Shown here one piece after another: positions 1-9,207 of a DNA stretch of 64,000 bases. The notes under the pieces are model-generated. The model was not told the DNA's origin. It saw nothing but the letters and a program-made list of their open reading frames with translations, and made no database searches. Both the position numbers and the translations under genes were made by a program. Numbering within the stretch: position 1 is the first letter of the stretch; each line of letters opens with the position of its first letter. The stretch comes from Bacteroidota bacterium (GTDB lineage: Bacteria; Bacteroidota; Bacteroidia; NS11-12g; UBA955). The DNA lies in NCBI GenBank assembly GCA_016787485.1, contig JAEUUL010000025.1, positions 126,496 to 190,495 on the forward strand. Direction: 5' to 3'.

Positions 1-195
1 AAAGTCTCCGCACTGAACAATGGAATTTCCAAAGTCAGCATTTATTCAGTCAGTGGTCAGTTGCTTGCTGTGGAATCGGTTTCAGCACAAAACGGAACCG
101 GATTTCTTTCTCTGCCCGCACTTCAGCCCGGGCTGCTCATCCTTCAAATTGAAGACGGTGACAGTATACGCAGGGTAAAATTGTACACTTTTTGA
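1..195 (+). CDS. 3' end of a T9SS-sorted secreted protein (partial)
   Basis: The open frame enters from the left edge and stops with TGA at 193-195, leaving 64 C-terminal residues. The fragment has the pattern of a type A T9SS sorting domain: a ISKVSIYSVSGQLL strand, a short linker, a L-PGLLILQIEDG strand and a final basic strand ending RRVKLYTF. By family knowledge such domains direct export across the outer membrane and are removed at the surface. The function of the mature part is outside the window. It lies 29 bp before the caspase-like gene on the same strand. Confidence 0.75.
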   Translation, partial: KVSALNNGISKVSIYSVSGQLLAVESVSAQNGTGFLSLPALQPGLLILQIEDGDSIRRVKLYTF

Positions 196-224
196 TGAGA
201 TAACGTATCTTGCCGTCAGGATTC

Positions 225-3200
225 GTGTTAAACCGTTTATTTATATCCATTTCTCTGTGCATTTTCACGGTATTTGCAGGAAATGTGGCTGCCCAGAATC
301 ACCCGGAGACAAAAAAACTCCTGAAAACGTATGAGAAGCTGAAGGCCATAAAGGACAACAGCAAAGAGATGAAGGACTCTGTGTTCAGGGCAGGCAATGC
401 AGCCATTTCCGCAGAGTGGGATAAATCCAATAAATGTCCCGATACATTGTTTATTGCCAGGCTGGCTTTTGAACTGGCCGAAAACCGTTTGTGGAGAAAC
501 CGTTATCCCGCGGCCATGGATTACTATATGATCTCGGCCGGATATTACAACAAGAAAAAGAAGGATACGCTGGCCGGTGTATCTCTGAGCAGATATCTGT
601 ATACCTACAAAGAATATATAGAACTGGCAAGGGATTATCCGGCCGTTCTGCCGTACGACAGCGCCAGATTGGGCTTAGGCAGGGCCGATACCAGCATTTG
701 GTTTTCTACCACCGCCCATGAGATTGTTCAAAAAAGAAAACGCGATACCATCTGGGTAACCATCAATGCCGGGAAAGCAGAGGGTGTTAAACCGGATTCG
801 AAATTTGATGTGTTCACCACATTTGATACATTCAGGGCCTATGTGCGGCCAATTGTGCTTGCAGGTTCCGGCAGAATTACTGAAATTTATGACTACCGCA
901 GCAAAGGATTTATAATCCCCGATTCCAGCTTTAATGACACCTTGTATCATGGAGAAGCGTTTGAGGTGAAAATACAGAATGAACCCCGTTTTGTGAGGGG
1001 TTTGTTGAATTCACTGGCTGCCTACAATATCCGTCTCAAAAGCATGATGGATTACCGGTATTTTACCATTGGTGCCGGCAATTTCACATTTACAGGCCAC
1101 ACCTATGAGAAAGCCCTGCTGGCTGCCATGATGAAAGAGTTTAAAGACGTGGCAGATGCATATGCATTCGATAAAGACCTGAATATCCCGGTAATGACAA
1201 GTGGAAAGTTCAAAGGAGATTCTTACATCTCAGCCCTTTATCACACCACCGAATTCGATTTGCGGCAATTTCTTGAATTTGTAATAGCCTATCCCGCCAG
1301 GTATATCAACAATGAGTACAAACTCACAGATGTGTATCTCACCTGGGTGTTAAATGGAACACAGTTAGGAAAAAACTGGCTTCCTGTGGTAGACCAGATA
1401 ATTTATATGCCGGCAGATAGCCTTGAAAAACACTGGATTGAGTGGAACGGTTATCTCGAAGGCAAGCGGGATGAAGATTTCCAGGCCCATATGCATGAGA
1501 TGGATTCACTGGTTTGGAATCGCATGCACGCAGTGTATCCAGATGAACCTGAAAAAAGAATAACAGGCTACCAAAAATTTAAAAAACTTGCACAGTTGGC
1601 TGGCCGACCGGTTTCAGACTCTTTTTATTTACAGCGGTTGATTTCCGAGTATAACGGGATTTCTGATTATCAGAATTTATTGAAAACAGTCAATATGCTC
1701 ATTCCCGTTACACGGGGCCGGCAACAACTGATTGCCATGTTCCACAAAGCGACAGCCCTGGGTGGTCTCGAAAAAAATGAGGAAGCCATCGCATGGTCTG
1801 ATTCCTGTCTGGCACGGGATCCGGAATTCAACTGGAGTATTGGGCAAAAAGGGTGGTATCTGCTCAAATTGGGGAAAGTGAATCTGGGGTATCAGCTCTG
1901 CCTGAAAGCGTGGCAGCATGATACCGATGCACAATGGACCACTGTAAACCTGGGTCATGCTTTGTTGCTGAAGGGTCAAAGGGAAGAAGCAATTCGTCTG
2001 TATGACAAGTCAATGCGGCTGTTTAGCACTACAACAGACTTTTACAACGGCATCAATAAAGACTTTGAATATTTGATAGAACAGGGTTTGTCTGAAAAAG
2101 ATTTCAGGGAAATGCAGGCAAAATATCAGGGCATTTTTAAGGAGAAAATTCGCAACGGTCTCATTGCCGATAGCCTGGCAAACCGGGGCAGCAGTGTTTA
2201 CAACCGTGATGATTTCAAACAGGCTATTGCATGCTACCTGGCAGCCCTTGAAATTGAAAAATCAGCCAAAGAAATTCGCTGGTTTAAGGTGCGGAATTAT
2301 ACGCGGTGGTTGGGTTATTTGTATTATAAACAACGCATTTATACCGATGCATTGGTTTATTACAAACAGGCTTCAGAAATCTCGAAGAAACAAACATTGG
2401 GCGATGATCTGCTGGCATCGGATTATGATGATGTGAGCAATATATATGAGTTGCTGGGAGATACGCTGCGGGAACTGGAGTATGGCAGCAGGGCAACCGC
2501 ACTTGAGGTAAGTCTGAAGGAAAAACGCGACAAGAAGAATTTATTCGCACTGGTCATTGGTTCTGCAGGTGTAAATCCCTCCAATTCCATGGCGGAATCT
2601 GATGCAAAAAAAATAGAAAAAATGCTCATGTCGGGTGCAGATTTGCATTTTGATGGTGTACGGATAGAAACACTTTCCGGTTCCTCTGCTAATTTGCAGA
2701 ATGTGAGAAATCTGCTGGATACTGCAATAGAAATCTTGCAGGAAAACGATGTGTTTCTTTTTTACTTCGCAGGTCAGGCAGATATGTTTCCAGAAGCGGG
2801 TATGCAACTGGCAGATGGTGAATTAAGCCTGTCGGAACTTGCCGGAAACCTGAGCCTGGTGCCTGCAGGCCGACAAATTCATATTGCAGATTGCAACGGA
2901 TTGAACTGGAGAGAAGTCTATCAGCGAAAGAATTTCAGTCTGCTTATCAATGAACGTAAATCTCTGGTTTTTCTGGGATTCAAAAATTCACGTATTGAAG
3001 ATGATGCTGCAGGTGGTTCTCTGCTTGCCGATGCTTTGGAGAAATCATACAAACAGCATATAGGCCGGGAAGGGGAAATTACCGCTGTGGACTGGATTGG
3101 CGGAGCAGGATCTGCGCTGCTACGCGACGATAAGCTGTTTGCCCTTGAAATACAGTCCTACGGACACGATTTTGTCATTGGTAAAGTAAAGCGGAACACA

Positions 3201-4286
3201 CAAGAAGCGGATACACCTCAAATTGAATTGTTTGGGGCTACTGTAGTGCGCGGTGACCCCGTGAGTCTGGTTAGCCGGCAAGCAGTGAGTGCAGGTATGG
3301 TCGTTTCCGGTTCTAAAATTGTGGAAGCCAGAGCCAATGGAGTATCCTTTCAGGTAGCCGTAAACGGACGTTTTGAATTGCCAAGGGAGGTATTGAATGC
3401 CCAGGTCATTCAAATAGAAGCGACCAATGAATTTCACATCACCGGCAGACGCACTTTCCGGATAACAAGTTCAGACGTTGCAAACACCGATGCCAGTGCA
3501 CGTTATGCCTATTTGTTTGCCAGTGATAAATACAAAAATTGGGGGCCACTTAATAATCCCATTTTTGACGCTGAAAGAGTGGGTGAAATCTTAAAGTCTT
3601 ACTATGGTTATCAGGTATTTTTAGATACAAATCCCACCAAGGCAGCGATTATGGAACGATTGGTATCCATCCGCAAGAAGAACTTCGGCCAAAAAGATCA
3701 GGTGTTTGTATTTTTTGCCGGCCATGGTGTATATGATACTGTGCTGATGGAGGGATACTATGTTTGTCCGGAATCCAAAAAGCGGGAAGACGATCCCTAT
3801 TTTCAATCCTACCTGCCACAACAGCAAATCGTAAATCTGCTCGATGCTGCCGGTTGTAAAAATATATTTCTGGTGATGGATGTGTGTTTCGGGGGTAAGA
3901 TGTTTGATAAGCAGGAGAGGAAAGAATACATCAGTGTGAGGGATGGCAATGAAATACCGGCTGAGGATTTTATCCGGAAACAACTGGACATCCCATGCCG
4001 GCAGTTTCTTACAAGCGGTGGTAATAATTATGTCTCTGATGGAACCGTGGGCAGTCACTCGCCTTTTGCATCGCGTCTTATTCAGGCATTGGAGGACTAC
4101 GCTATTAAAAATTCATACATCACTGCCTCTGACGTGATGAAGTATCTGCGTACCATGAAAACCATAGGCAATGACAAAAAATCGGCACCACGATATGGCT
4201 ATTTCGGTGGGGACAGACAAGATGGCGAGTATGTGATGAAAGTGGTGCGGAAAATGCGGAACACAGCGGCTATCGCCTCAAATTGA
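225..4286 (+). CDS. Large secreted TPR / tandem caspase-like (peptidase C14) protein
   Basis: The GTG at 225 is preferred because a secretion signal follows at once (VLNRLFISISLCIFTVF..., cleavage near VAAQ). The open frame reaches back to a TTG at 210, but that overlaps a possible -7 box (TATCTTGC, 206-213). The first ~760 residues are helical and contain TPR-like repeats. Two caspase-fold domains follow. The N-terminal one (about residues 775-940) keeps DC at C890 but has FAGQA with Gln851 where the catalytic His should be. The C-terminal one (about 1105-1350) has the complete dyad, FAGHG (His1167) and DVCFGG (Cys1221). It may be a secreted or periplasmic cysteine protease with a regulatory pseudo-domain. 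Its substrate is unknown. It ends 7 bp from the convergent paaD. Confidence 0.8.
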   Translation: MLNRLFISISLCIFTVFAGNVAAQNHPETKKLLKTYEKLKAIKDNSKEMKDSVFRAGNAAISAEWDKSNKCPDTLFIARLAFELAENRLWRNRYPAAMDYYMISAGYYNKKKKDTLAGVSLSRYLYTYKEYIELARDYPAVLPYDSARLGLGRADTSIWFSTTAHEIVQKRKRDTIWVTINAGKAEGVKPDSKFDVFTTFDTFRAYVRPIVLAGSGRITEIYDYRSKGFIIPDSSFNDTLYHGEAFEVKIQNEPRFVRGLLNSLAAYNIRLKSMMDYRYFTIGAGNFTFTGHTYEKALLAAMMKEFKDVADAYAFDKDLNIPVMTSGKFKGDSYISALYHTTEFDLRQFLEFVIAYPARYINNEYKLTDVYLTWVLNGTQLGKNWLPVVDQIIYMPADSLEKHWIEWNGYLEGKRDEDFQAHMHEMDSLVWNRMHAVYPDEPEKRITGYQKFKKLAQLAGRPVSDSFYLQRLISEYNGISDYQNLLKTVNMLIPVTRGRQQLIAMFHKATALGGLEKNEEAIAWSDSCLARDPEFNWSIGQKGWYLLKLGKVNLGYQLCLKAWQHDTDAQWTTVNLGHALLLKGQREEAIRLYDKSMRLFSTTTDFYNGINKDFEYLIEQGLSEKDFREMQAKYQGIFKEKIRNGLIADSLANRGSSVYNRDDFKQAIACYLAALEIEKSAKEIRWFKVRNYTRWLGYLYYKQRIYTDALVYYKQASEISKKQTLGDDLLASDYDDVSNIYELLGDTLRELEYGSRATALEVSLKEKRDKKNLFALVIGSAGVNPSNSMAESDAKKIEKMLMSGADLHFDGVRIETLSGSSANLQNVRNLLDTAIEILQENDVFLFYFAGQADMFPEAGMQLADGELSLSELAGNLSLVPAGRQIHIADCNGLNWREVYQRKNFSLLINERKSLVFLGFKNSRIEDDAAGGSLLADALEKSYKQHIGREGEITAVDWIGGAGSALLRDDKLFALEIQSYGHDFVIGKVKRNTQEADTPQIELFGATVVRGDPVSLVSRQAVSAGMVVSGSKIVEARANGVSFQVAVNGRFELPREVLNAQVIQIEATNEFHITGRRTFRITSSDVANTDASARYAYLFASDKYKNWGPLNNPIFDAERVGEILKSYYGYQVFLDTNPTKAAIMERLVSIRKKNFGQKDQVFVFFAGHGVYDTVLMEGYYVCPESKKREDDPYFQSYLPQQQIVNLLDAAGCKNIFLVMDVCFGGKMFDKQERKEYISVRDGNEIPAEDFIRKQLDIPCRQFLTSGGNNYVSDGTVGSHSPFASRLIQALEDYAIKNSYITASDVMKYLRTMKTIGNDKKSAPRYGYFGGDRQDGEYVMKVVRKMRNTAAIASN

Positions 4287-4293
4287 GTTTAAA

Positions 4294-4782
4294 TCAGCCC
4301 ACAGGTTTAAATGCTTCAAAAGCATTTTTGCAATGATTGCAATAGTGCATACTGCGGCAGAGGGTGGGCCCGAATGGGGTTTGCAATGTTGTGTTGCGAC
4401 TGCCACATAGCGGACAGGGAGTATCACTCAATACATCCAGCTCTATATAGCCATCATGGCGGGGAGGAGGAGCCAGGCCATGCTGTTTGAGGGCAGCCAG
4501 TCCTTTTTCCGAAATCATATTGGAGTTCCACTGAACTTCAAAGGTGGTTGTAACCTCCGGATGTGTATAACCCAATTCGCGCAATTTATCCGCCACCATT
4601 TGCTCCATCATTTTCAAGGCTGGACAGCCACTGAAGGTAGGCGTAAGAGTAACCTTGGGTTGCTCATTTTCCAAAAATTCAATCCGGGTTACAATTCCCA
4701 GGTCCACAATGGACAATGGCGGTATTTCCGGGTCTTTCACCGACTCCAGGGCATGCCAGATTCCCTGCTCTCTTTCAGTCAT
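4294..4782 (-). CDS. paaD: Phenylacetyl-CoA epoxidase subunit PaaD
   Basis: The 162-residue protein has an N-terminal MIP18/DUF59 domain (VKDPEIPPLSIVDLGIV, then a TFSGCPA motif) and a C-terminal zinc-ribbon-like segment with CPLC and a CxxxxxCxxC cluster before the terminal FEAFKP. This is the usual build of PaaD, which by family knowledge is thought to help iron-sulfur or diiron maturation of the PaaABCE epoxidase. It is the last gene of the operon and lies 12 bp after paaC. The reductase PaaE is not in the window. Confidence 0.92.
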   Translation of the reverse strand: MTEREQGIWHALESVKDPEIPPLSIVDLGIVTRIEFLENEQPKVTLTPTFSGCPALKMMEQMVADKLRELGYTHPEVTTTFEVQWNSNMISEKGLAALKQHGLAPPPRHDGYIELDVLSDTPCPLCGSRNTTLQTPFGPTLCRSMHYCNHCKNAFEAFKPVG

Positions 4783-4794
4783 ACGTGATTGAAA

Positions 4795-5565
4795 TTACCA
4801 GTCTGCGGCCGGATCAATCCGGAAAACCTCAGTCATCTCATCGAGCAAAGGTTGCAGATGTGGCGTGTGTATTCCTTTTCGTCCGCCATAGGCAGGCGTT
4901 ACTTCCGAAATATCCGGCAACCTCAATCCAGCTTGTTGTACAATGGGTGAGATTTTTTCAAGCCATGCGGCCTGCAGGGCAGCTTCACCGGCAAAAATTC
5001 CAACCTCCTGCAATTCTGTTTCGTAATCTCCGGGTTCAAAAATGCCAAGTGCCAGACCAAAAGTTTCATTGATTGCATTCTGCATGCGGGTTTTACTCTC
5101 TTCTGTTCCGTGCCCCAGTTGTTTCAGCCATATGTCTGCATGCATGGTGTGGTATTTCACCTCGCCCCGGAACTTGCGGGCAACCATAGCCAGCGGTTCG
5201 AATATGGAGTTCTGCAGCATTTCAAACCTCAGCGCTTCCGCATGGTCAAAGAAAAACTGCCTTATCAGGCTGAAATCAAATTCACCAATCGGCAATTCAG
5301 CCAACTGACAACAGTGAAACTGTGTGTCGTTCCGCATGAAAGCTACCGTGTCCGGGTCTTGTTCACCCAGTTGTTCCAGGAGTTCATACAATGCATGTGC
5401 CTGACCTATTTTGTCCTGAGCCATACTGCTGAAGGCAATATCCTCCTCCAGCAACGGACCCAGTCCTGTCCATTCACTGTTTCTGTGACCAATGATCAAT
5501 TGGTCATCCGCCATTTTATACAATAATTCTTTAAGCCCCTCTACGTGTTTTTCTGTCAGTTCCAT
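4795..5565 (-). CDS. paaC: Phenylacetyl-CoA epoxidase structural subunit PaaC
   Basis: This 256-residue ferritin-like helical protein matches PaaC in length and pattern (YKMADDQLIIGHRNSEWTG near the start, an all-helical body, then PAYGGRKGIHTPHLQPLLDEM at the end). By family knowledge PaaC is the non-catalytic partner of PaaA in the aerobic ring-1,2-epoxidation of phenylacetyl-CoA in the cytoplasm. It lies 11 bp after paaB and 12 bp before paaD, consistent with one transcript. Confidence 0.93.
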   Translation of the reverse strand: MELTEKHVEGLKELLYKMADDQLIIGHRNSEWTGLGPLLEEDIAFSSMAQDKIGQAHALYELLEQLGEQDPDTVAFMRNDTQFHCCQLAELPIGEFDFSLIRQFFFDHAEALRFEMLQNSIFEPLAMVARKFRGEVKYHTMHADIWLKQLGHGTEESKTRMQNAINETFGLALGIFEPGDYETELQEVGIFAGEAALQAAWLEKISPIVQQAGLRLPDISEVTPAYGGRKGIHTPHLQPLLDEMTEVFRIDPAADW

Positions 5566-5576
5566 AATCTTTTCTT

Positions 5577-5957
5577 TCAGGATTGTTGAAGTTGTTTTTC
5601 TTTATACGCTTTAATCCGGTCCATTACTTTATAACTCTCCGGATCCCTGTGATATTTGTCCGGAGTGGTAGAAAAAATATCCTCATCCTCATATTCTGTG
5701 ATAAATATATCCGAAGTCTTTACAACCCAGAGATTTACACATACCCCACGACGGGCATATTGCTCTTTTGCAAAAACAATGGCCAGTTCTGCTGTGGGTG
5801 CATGCACACTGCCAACATGCTGATGATGGGTTCCCCTCTTCTTCTGCTGGAATACTTCATAGGTTTGCAATTGATCCAGAGGCTCCTGCATGCCTTCCTG
5901 TGTGTTTTCTTCAATGTGAGCCCGGGTTACACGGGGGTCTAATGACTGTATACTCAT
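5577..5957 (-). CDS. paaB: Phenylacetyl-CoA epoxidase subunit PaaB
   Basis: The 126-residue protein matches PaaB: a QTYEVFQQKKRGTHHQHVGS start of the conserved domain, then HAPTAELAIVFAKEQYARRG. PaaB is a small non-catalytic subunit bridging PaaAC dimers. Its ATG (complement of 5955-5957) overlaps the TGA of the upstream secreted-protein gene in an ATGA arrangement, so it is probably translationally coupled to that unusual neighbour. Confidence 0.93.
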   Translation of the reverse strand: MSIQSLDPRVTRAHIEENTQEGMQEPLDQLQTYEVFQQKKRGTHHQHVGSVHAPTAELAIVFAKEQYARRGVCVNLWVVKTSDIFITEYEDEDIFSTTPDKYHRDPESYKVMDRIKAYKEKQLQQS

Positions 5958-7414
5958 GGGTTAAATAGTATTTTTTGTGTTTGTACCCCACCCGCTGTGT
6001 GCAAATGGAGCAGATAGGTTCCTGATGGCATTCCGGTCAAATTGACTGCAAAATTTGCAACTCCAACGGGAATATAGACCGCCCTTGCTTCTATGAGTCT
6101 GCCATCCAGTGATTGTAAAAGCATGGTGCCATTTCCCGTTTCGGTGCTGCGGGTCTGCAACCAAACTTTGTCCCGCGTTGGATTTGGGTAAACCCGGGTT
6201 TCAACCGCTGCGTGCGCTGCTGGTCGGGTCCGGGTCTGGTAATAGTCAAACTGAAGATCGTCGAATAAAGCCCAACTGTTCAAATGGATGACTTTAGAAA
6301 ACAATGAATCGGTAACATACAATACAACGGTAGCACTGTCCGGTTTTCCGGTAAAAGAGGAATCCCAGGAAATGTCTTCACTGAATGAAACATAACTGCT
6401 GTGACTGCCGGTGTCTGTGTACATGGCGGAACCTACGATGGTATCTTTGTGAAAGAAGTTTACCCATACCACAGCCCGGTCCCCGGACAGAATCTGACTC
6501 TTGATGTAGCCCCGCACTGAAGCATAGCGCTGATTAACACTTATGGATGGAAAATCGGGTGAAAGTGCTTCGTAATCAGTAATTGTTTCACCGTGCATGG
6601 TCGCAACCATACCGGGAAAGGTGTCTGTACCGAACATTGTGTTCATGCTGAATCCCTGAACCTTTACTGCAGCGCTGCCCGAGTGGGCATCTGTACTGCG
6701 GGCCGAGTAATTGCCCGACAGGCCATAAATCCGGGAAGCAAGATGCGAAGTGCCCCAGTAGGCGGGGTATTCTACACTGTTTGTGGTCCAGTTGTCAAAT
6801 CCGTTTTCTGGTATTTTCGGCATGTTGCTGTTACCGGCTTTGATAAATGTAATTTCATCAATTTCTATGTATCCATCGCTACTCGCACCGTCCAGCGGAT
6901 CTGCACTTTCGATAAAAAGATATCCTGAATCGGGCACAAGTCCCGGGGTAAGATTGATGTATTCCAAAGGCAGGGTTATAGTTTTCCACCCACCTGAGTT
7001 TCCATAAAAATAGTATTGGCTGAAGTATAGCGGAAAAGTATCTGCTGATGAGGTAAATCCGACTGACATGCTCGCTGTATCCGTTTTCAGGTCACTTCTG
7101 TACACAATTCTCACACTGTCTATGGCACTTGAATAGGCAAACCCGGGAGTGTAGCCAAATCCGGGACCTTGCTCACCCTGGTAGATGGTAACCATCTCGC
7201 CGCTGGAAGCAGTGTTTTGCAACCGGATGGCATAGCCACCCGATTTTCCGGCCACCCTGGCTGGTGTGCCCTGTGTTTGCCACACGGAAGGAATCTGGGT
7301 ATTCCAGTTTTTCCAGTCTTCGAATGTGTGGTTGGGTACAGGGTTTTGGGCCCAGGCCAGTGCGGAACTCAACAGAAGGCAACCAAGCAGGATGAAGTGT
7401 TTTTGTTTTGGCAT
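5954..7414 (-). CDS. T9SS-sorted secreted protein inserted in the paa operon
   Basis: The 486-residue protein starts with a signal peptide (KHFILLGCLLLSSALAWAQ). Two similar beta-sandwich-like halves follow, each opening with a N-x-F-[ED]-[ND]-W motif (about residues 27-32 and 202-207) and a SG-Y segment, resembling carbohydrate-binding or PCMD-like surface modules. The C-terminus is a T9SS sorting domain (RVYPNPTRDKVWL ... GTYLLHLHTAGG). It lies between paaA (36 bp away) and paaB (ATGA overlap). A secreted protein has no obvious job in a cytoplasmic CoA-thioester pathway, so its role here is unknown. Confidence 0.8.
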   Translation of the reverse strand: MPKQKHFILLGCLLLSSALAWAQNPVPNHTFEDWKNWNTQIPSVWQTQGTPARVAGKSGGYAIRLQNTASSGEMVTIYQGEQGPGFGYTPGFAYSSAIDSVRIVYRSDLKTDTASMSVGFTSSADTFPLYFSQYYFYGNSGGWKTITLPLEYINLTPGLVPDSGYLFIESADPLDGASSDGYIEIDEITFIKAGNSNMPKIPENGFDNWTTNSVEYPAYWGTSHLASRIYGLSGNYSARSTDAHSGSAAVKVQGFSMNTMFGTDTFPGMVATMHGETITDYEALSPDFPSISVNQRYASVRGYIKSQILSGDRAVVWVNFFHKDTIVGSAMYTDTGSHSSYVSFSEDISWDSSFTGKPDSATVVLYVTDSLFSKVIHLNSWALFDDLQFDYYQTRTRPAAHAAVETRVYPNPTRDKVWLQTRSTETGNGTMLLQSLDGRLIEARAVYIPVGVANFAVNLTGMPSGTYLLHLHTAGGVQTQKILFNP

Positions 7415-7450
7415 ATTCAGTTAGACAGGCAAATTGTCAAAAAGGTTGCA

Positions 7451-8443
7451 TCAGGACAAGGGTGCTACGTATCGTGCATTTTCGCCCAGTATGGCGCGGC
7501 GAACCCAGCGACCTTTTTCCTCTGCCATGCGGCGCACAGCGAGCCTTTCTTTGTTACAAGGACCATTGCCATTGATCACCTGCTTGAATACTTCCCAATC
7601 CGGTTCGGTATAACTCCATTTTCCGGTGGTTTCATCCTTTTTCAGCAATGGATCAGGAATGATCAGGCCGAGGTCCCATATTTTGGGAACATACATGTTC
7701 AAGAACTGCTGACGCATGTCGTCATTGCTGGCCATTTTCACCTTCCAGCGCATGAGTGTTTCTGTATGTACACTGGCTTTGTCCGATGGACCGAAGAAAT
7801 GCATAATGGGAGGCCACCAGCGGTTCAGTGCTTCCTGCACCATTTGCCGCTGCTTGGGTGTGCCGGTGGCCAGGAATACCACATTGTCATGGCCATATTT
7901 GAGGTGGAAACTCTCTTCGGCACAAATGCGGTCCAGTGCTCTGCAATAGGGTCCGTAGCTACCCTTGGAATTAGTGAGCTGGTTTATAATCGCACCGGCA
8001 TCAATCAGCCAGGCAATAACAGCACTGTCTGCCCAGGTTACTGCCGGGTAATTGAATACATTCGAGTATTTGCTTTTACCAGTAATCAGGTCGTTGATCA
8101 TATCCTCGCGGCTTTTGCCCAGGGTTTCGCATGCGCTGTAGAGCAGCTGTCCGTGCCCCACTTCATCCTGCACTTTGGCCATCAGGGCCAGTTTGCGCCT
8201 GAAACCGGGCGCACGCGTAATCCAGGTGCCTTCCGGCAGGGCTCCTATGATTTCGGAATGTGCGTGTTGCTCTATCATGCGTATCAGTTGCCTGCGGTAT
8301 TCTTTCGGCATCCAGTCCATCGGCTCAATTTTTTCACCGGCAGCAATTCTCGCTTCGAATTCAGCCAGTTTCACCGGATCTTCATCGGCTACCAGGCTGT
8401 TTACCTGTTTGCCATCAGTTTCTACGTAAGCGTTTCCGTACAT
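7451..8443 (-). CDS. paaA: Phenylacetyl-CoA epoxidase catalytic subunit PaaA
   Basis: The 330-residue protein is a ferritin-like diiron oxygenase with the expected ligand helices: [16 protein letters not shown] (Glu and His) and [14 protein letters not shown] (Glu and His). The C-terminal [20 protein letters not shown] block is typical of PaaA. It inserts one oxygen atom into the ring of phenylacetyl-CoA with electrons from PaaE. It follows the TetR gene by 45 bp and precedes the secreted-protein gene by 36 bp. Confidence 0.95.
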   Translation of the reverse strand: MYGNAYVETDGKQVNSLVADEDPVKLAEFEARIAAGEKIEPMDWMPKEYRRQLIRMIEQHAHSEIIGALPEGTWITRAPGFRRKLALMAKVQDEVGHGQLLYSACETLGKSREDMINDLITGKSKYSNVFNYPAVTWADSAVIAWLIDAGAIINQLTNSKGSYGPYCRALDRICAEESFHLKYGHDNVVFLATGTPKQRQMVQEALNRWWPPIMHFFGPSDKASVHTETLMRWKVKMASNDDMRQQFLNMYVPKIWDLGLIIPDPLLKKDETTGKWSYTEPDWEVFKQVINGNGPCNKERLAVRRMAEEKGRWVRRAILGENARYVAPLS

Positions 8444-8488
8444 ATTTTGGTTTTTGAGTTGTTAAATGGTTGATTTCCTGTCTGGTAT

Positions 8489-9061
8489 TTACATTTTGTC
8501 TTTGCGCAGCCCTGTGAGTATGAATTCGGTGAGTTTCCCTGCAATTTCCTGCGGGCTCATTTCACCTTTGGGTTTATACCATTCCACCACCCAGTTCATG
8601 CTGCTCAATATGGTCAGTACCGCAAATTTGTTATTCACCTCATTAAAAACACCTTCTTCTTCTCCCTGTTCCAGAATGAGCCTGAATTCATTCTCGTACG
8701 CATCCCGCAGGGCAATGAATTCTTTCAAATGCGGTTCACTCAGATTTCGCCATTCATGGATAAAAACAAAGGAGGCATCCAGGTTGCCGGTAAGTATGGC
8801 AATGTGATTCCGCACAGCCATAGCCAGTTTTTCACCTGCATTGAAGTAGATATCATTCACCTCCCGTATACCGGATTGAAATGCGGCCGCCAATTGAAAA
8901 CAAGTCTCTTTTAATATTTCTTCCTTGCTCTCAATGTGGTTATACAGGCTAGCTGCCTCTATCTGCAGTGCTGAAGCAATTTCGCGCATACTAGTGCCCT
9001 GATATCCCAGTTTGCGCATCATTTCCAGCGCAGTCTTGATAATCTGCTCTTTTCTGGACAT
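8489..9061 (-). CDS. TetR/AcrR-family regulator heading the paa operon
   Basis: The protein has a TetR helix-turn-helix (EQIIKTALEMMRKLGYQG, then MREIASALQIEAASLYNHI) and a helical ligand-binding half. The ATG at 9061 is preferred because a more upstream ATG at 9091 lies inside a 16-bp palindrome that looks like the protein's own operator (9084-9099). As first gene of the operon it probably represses itself and paaABCD and releases on an aromatic-CoA inducer such as phenylacetyl-CoA. That ligand is an inference from context. A start at 9091 would give 200 residues. Confidence 0.85.
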   Translation of the reverse strand: MSRKEQIIKTALEMMRKLGYQGTSMREIASALQIEAASLYNHIESKEEILKETCFQLAAAFQSGIREVNDIYFNAGEKLAMAVRNHIAILTGNLDASFVFIHEWRNLSEPHLKEFIALRDAYENEFRLILEQGEEEGVFNEVNNKFAVLTILSSMNWVVEWYKPKGEMSPQEIAGKLTEFILTGLRKDKM

Positions 9062-9083
9062 TTCCCGGTTTGAAGATGAACTA

Positions 9084-9099
9084 ACTAACATGCGTTAGT
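9084..9099. promoter_or_regulatory. TetR operator palindrome
   Basis: ACTAACATGCGTTAGT is a perfect inverted repeat of ACTAAC with a 4-base spacer. It lies directly downstream of the promoter boxes of the tetR-paa operon, where a bound repressor would block initiation. The assignment to the adjacent TetR protein is an inference. Confidence 0.75.
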
Positions 9100-9107
9100 A
9101 TTTTATG

Positions 9108-9139
9108 CAAACATACACAGTCTGATGGAAATGTGCAAA
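9108..9139 (-). promoter_or_regulatory. Promoter of the tetR-paa operon
   Basis: On the minus strand a -33 TTTG (complement of 9136-9139) is followed after 20 bases by TATGTTTG (complement of 9108-9115), an exact TAnnTTTG -7 box of the Bacteroidota type. The expected start of transcription is about 9102, just before the operator palindrome. Confidence 0.7.
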
Positions 9140-9194
9140 CCTCTTTCAGAAATTACCATCCCGGATTCGGTTGAATCGGGGCAATACTATGCCC

Positions 9195-9202
9195 TATTTT
9201 TG
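9195..9202 (+). promoter_or_regulatory. -7 box of the M28 peptidase gene
   Basis: TATTTTTG matches TAnnTTTG exactly and ends five bases before the GTG start at 9208. A TTG at 9171-9173 sits near the -33 position. The expected mRNA would begin at or next to the start codon. Confidence 0.6.
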
Positions 9203-9207
9203 TGCTT

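Noticed and set aside
7169-8473. 434-codon plus-strand frame
   Set aside because: It is antisense to paaA and part of the secreted-protein gene, both well supported; composition is rich in His, Cys and Phe as in shadow frames.
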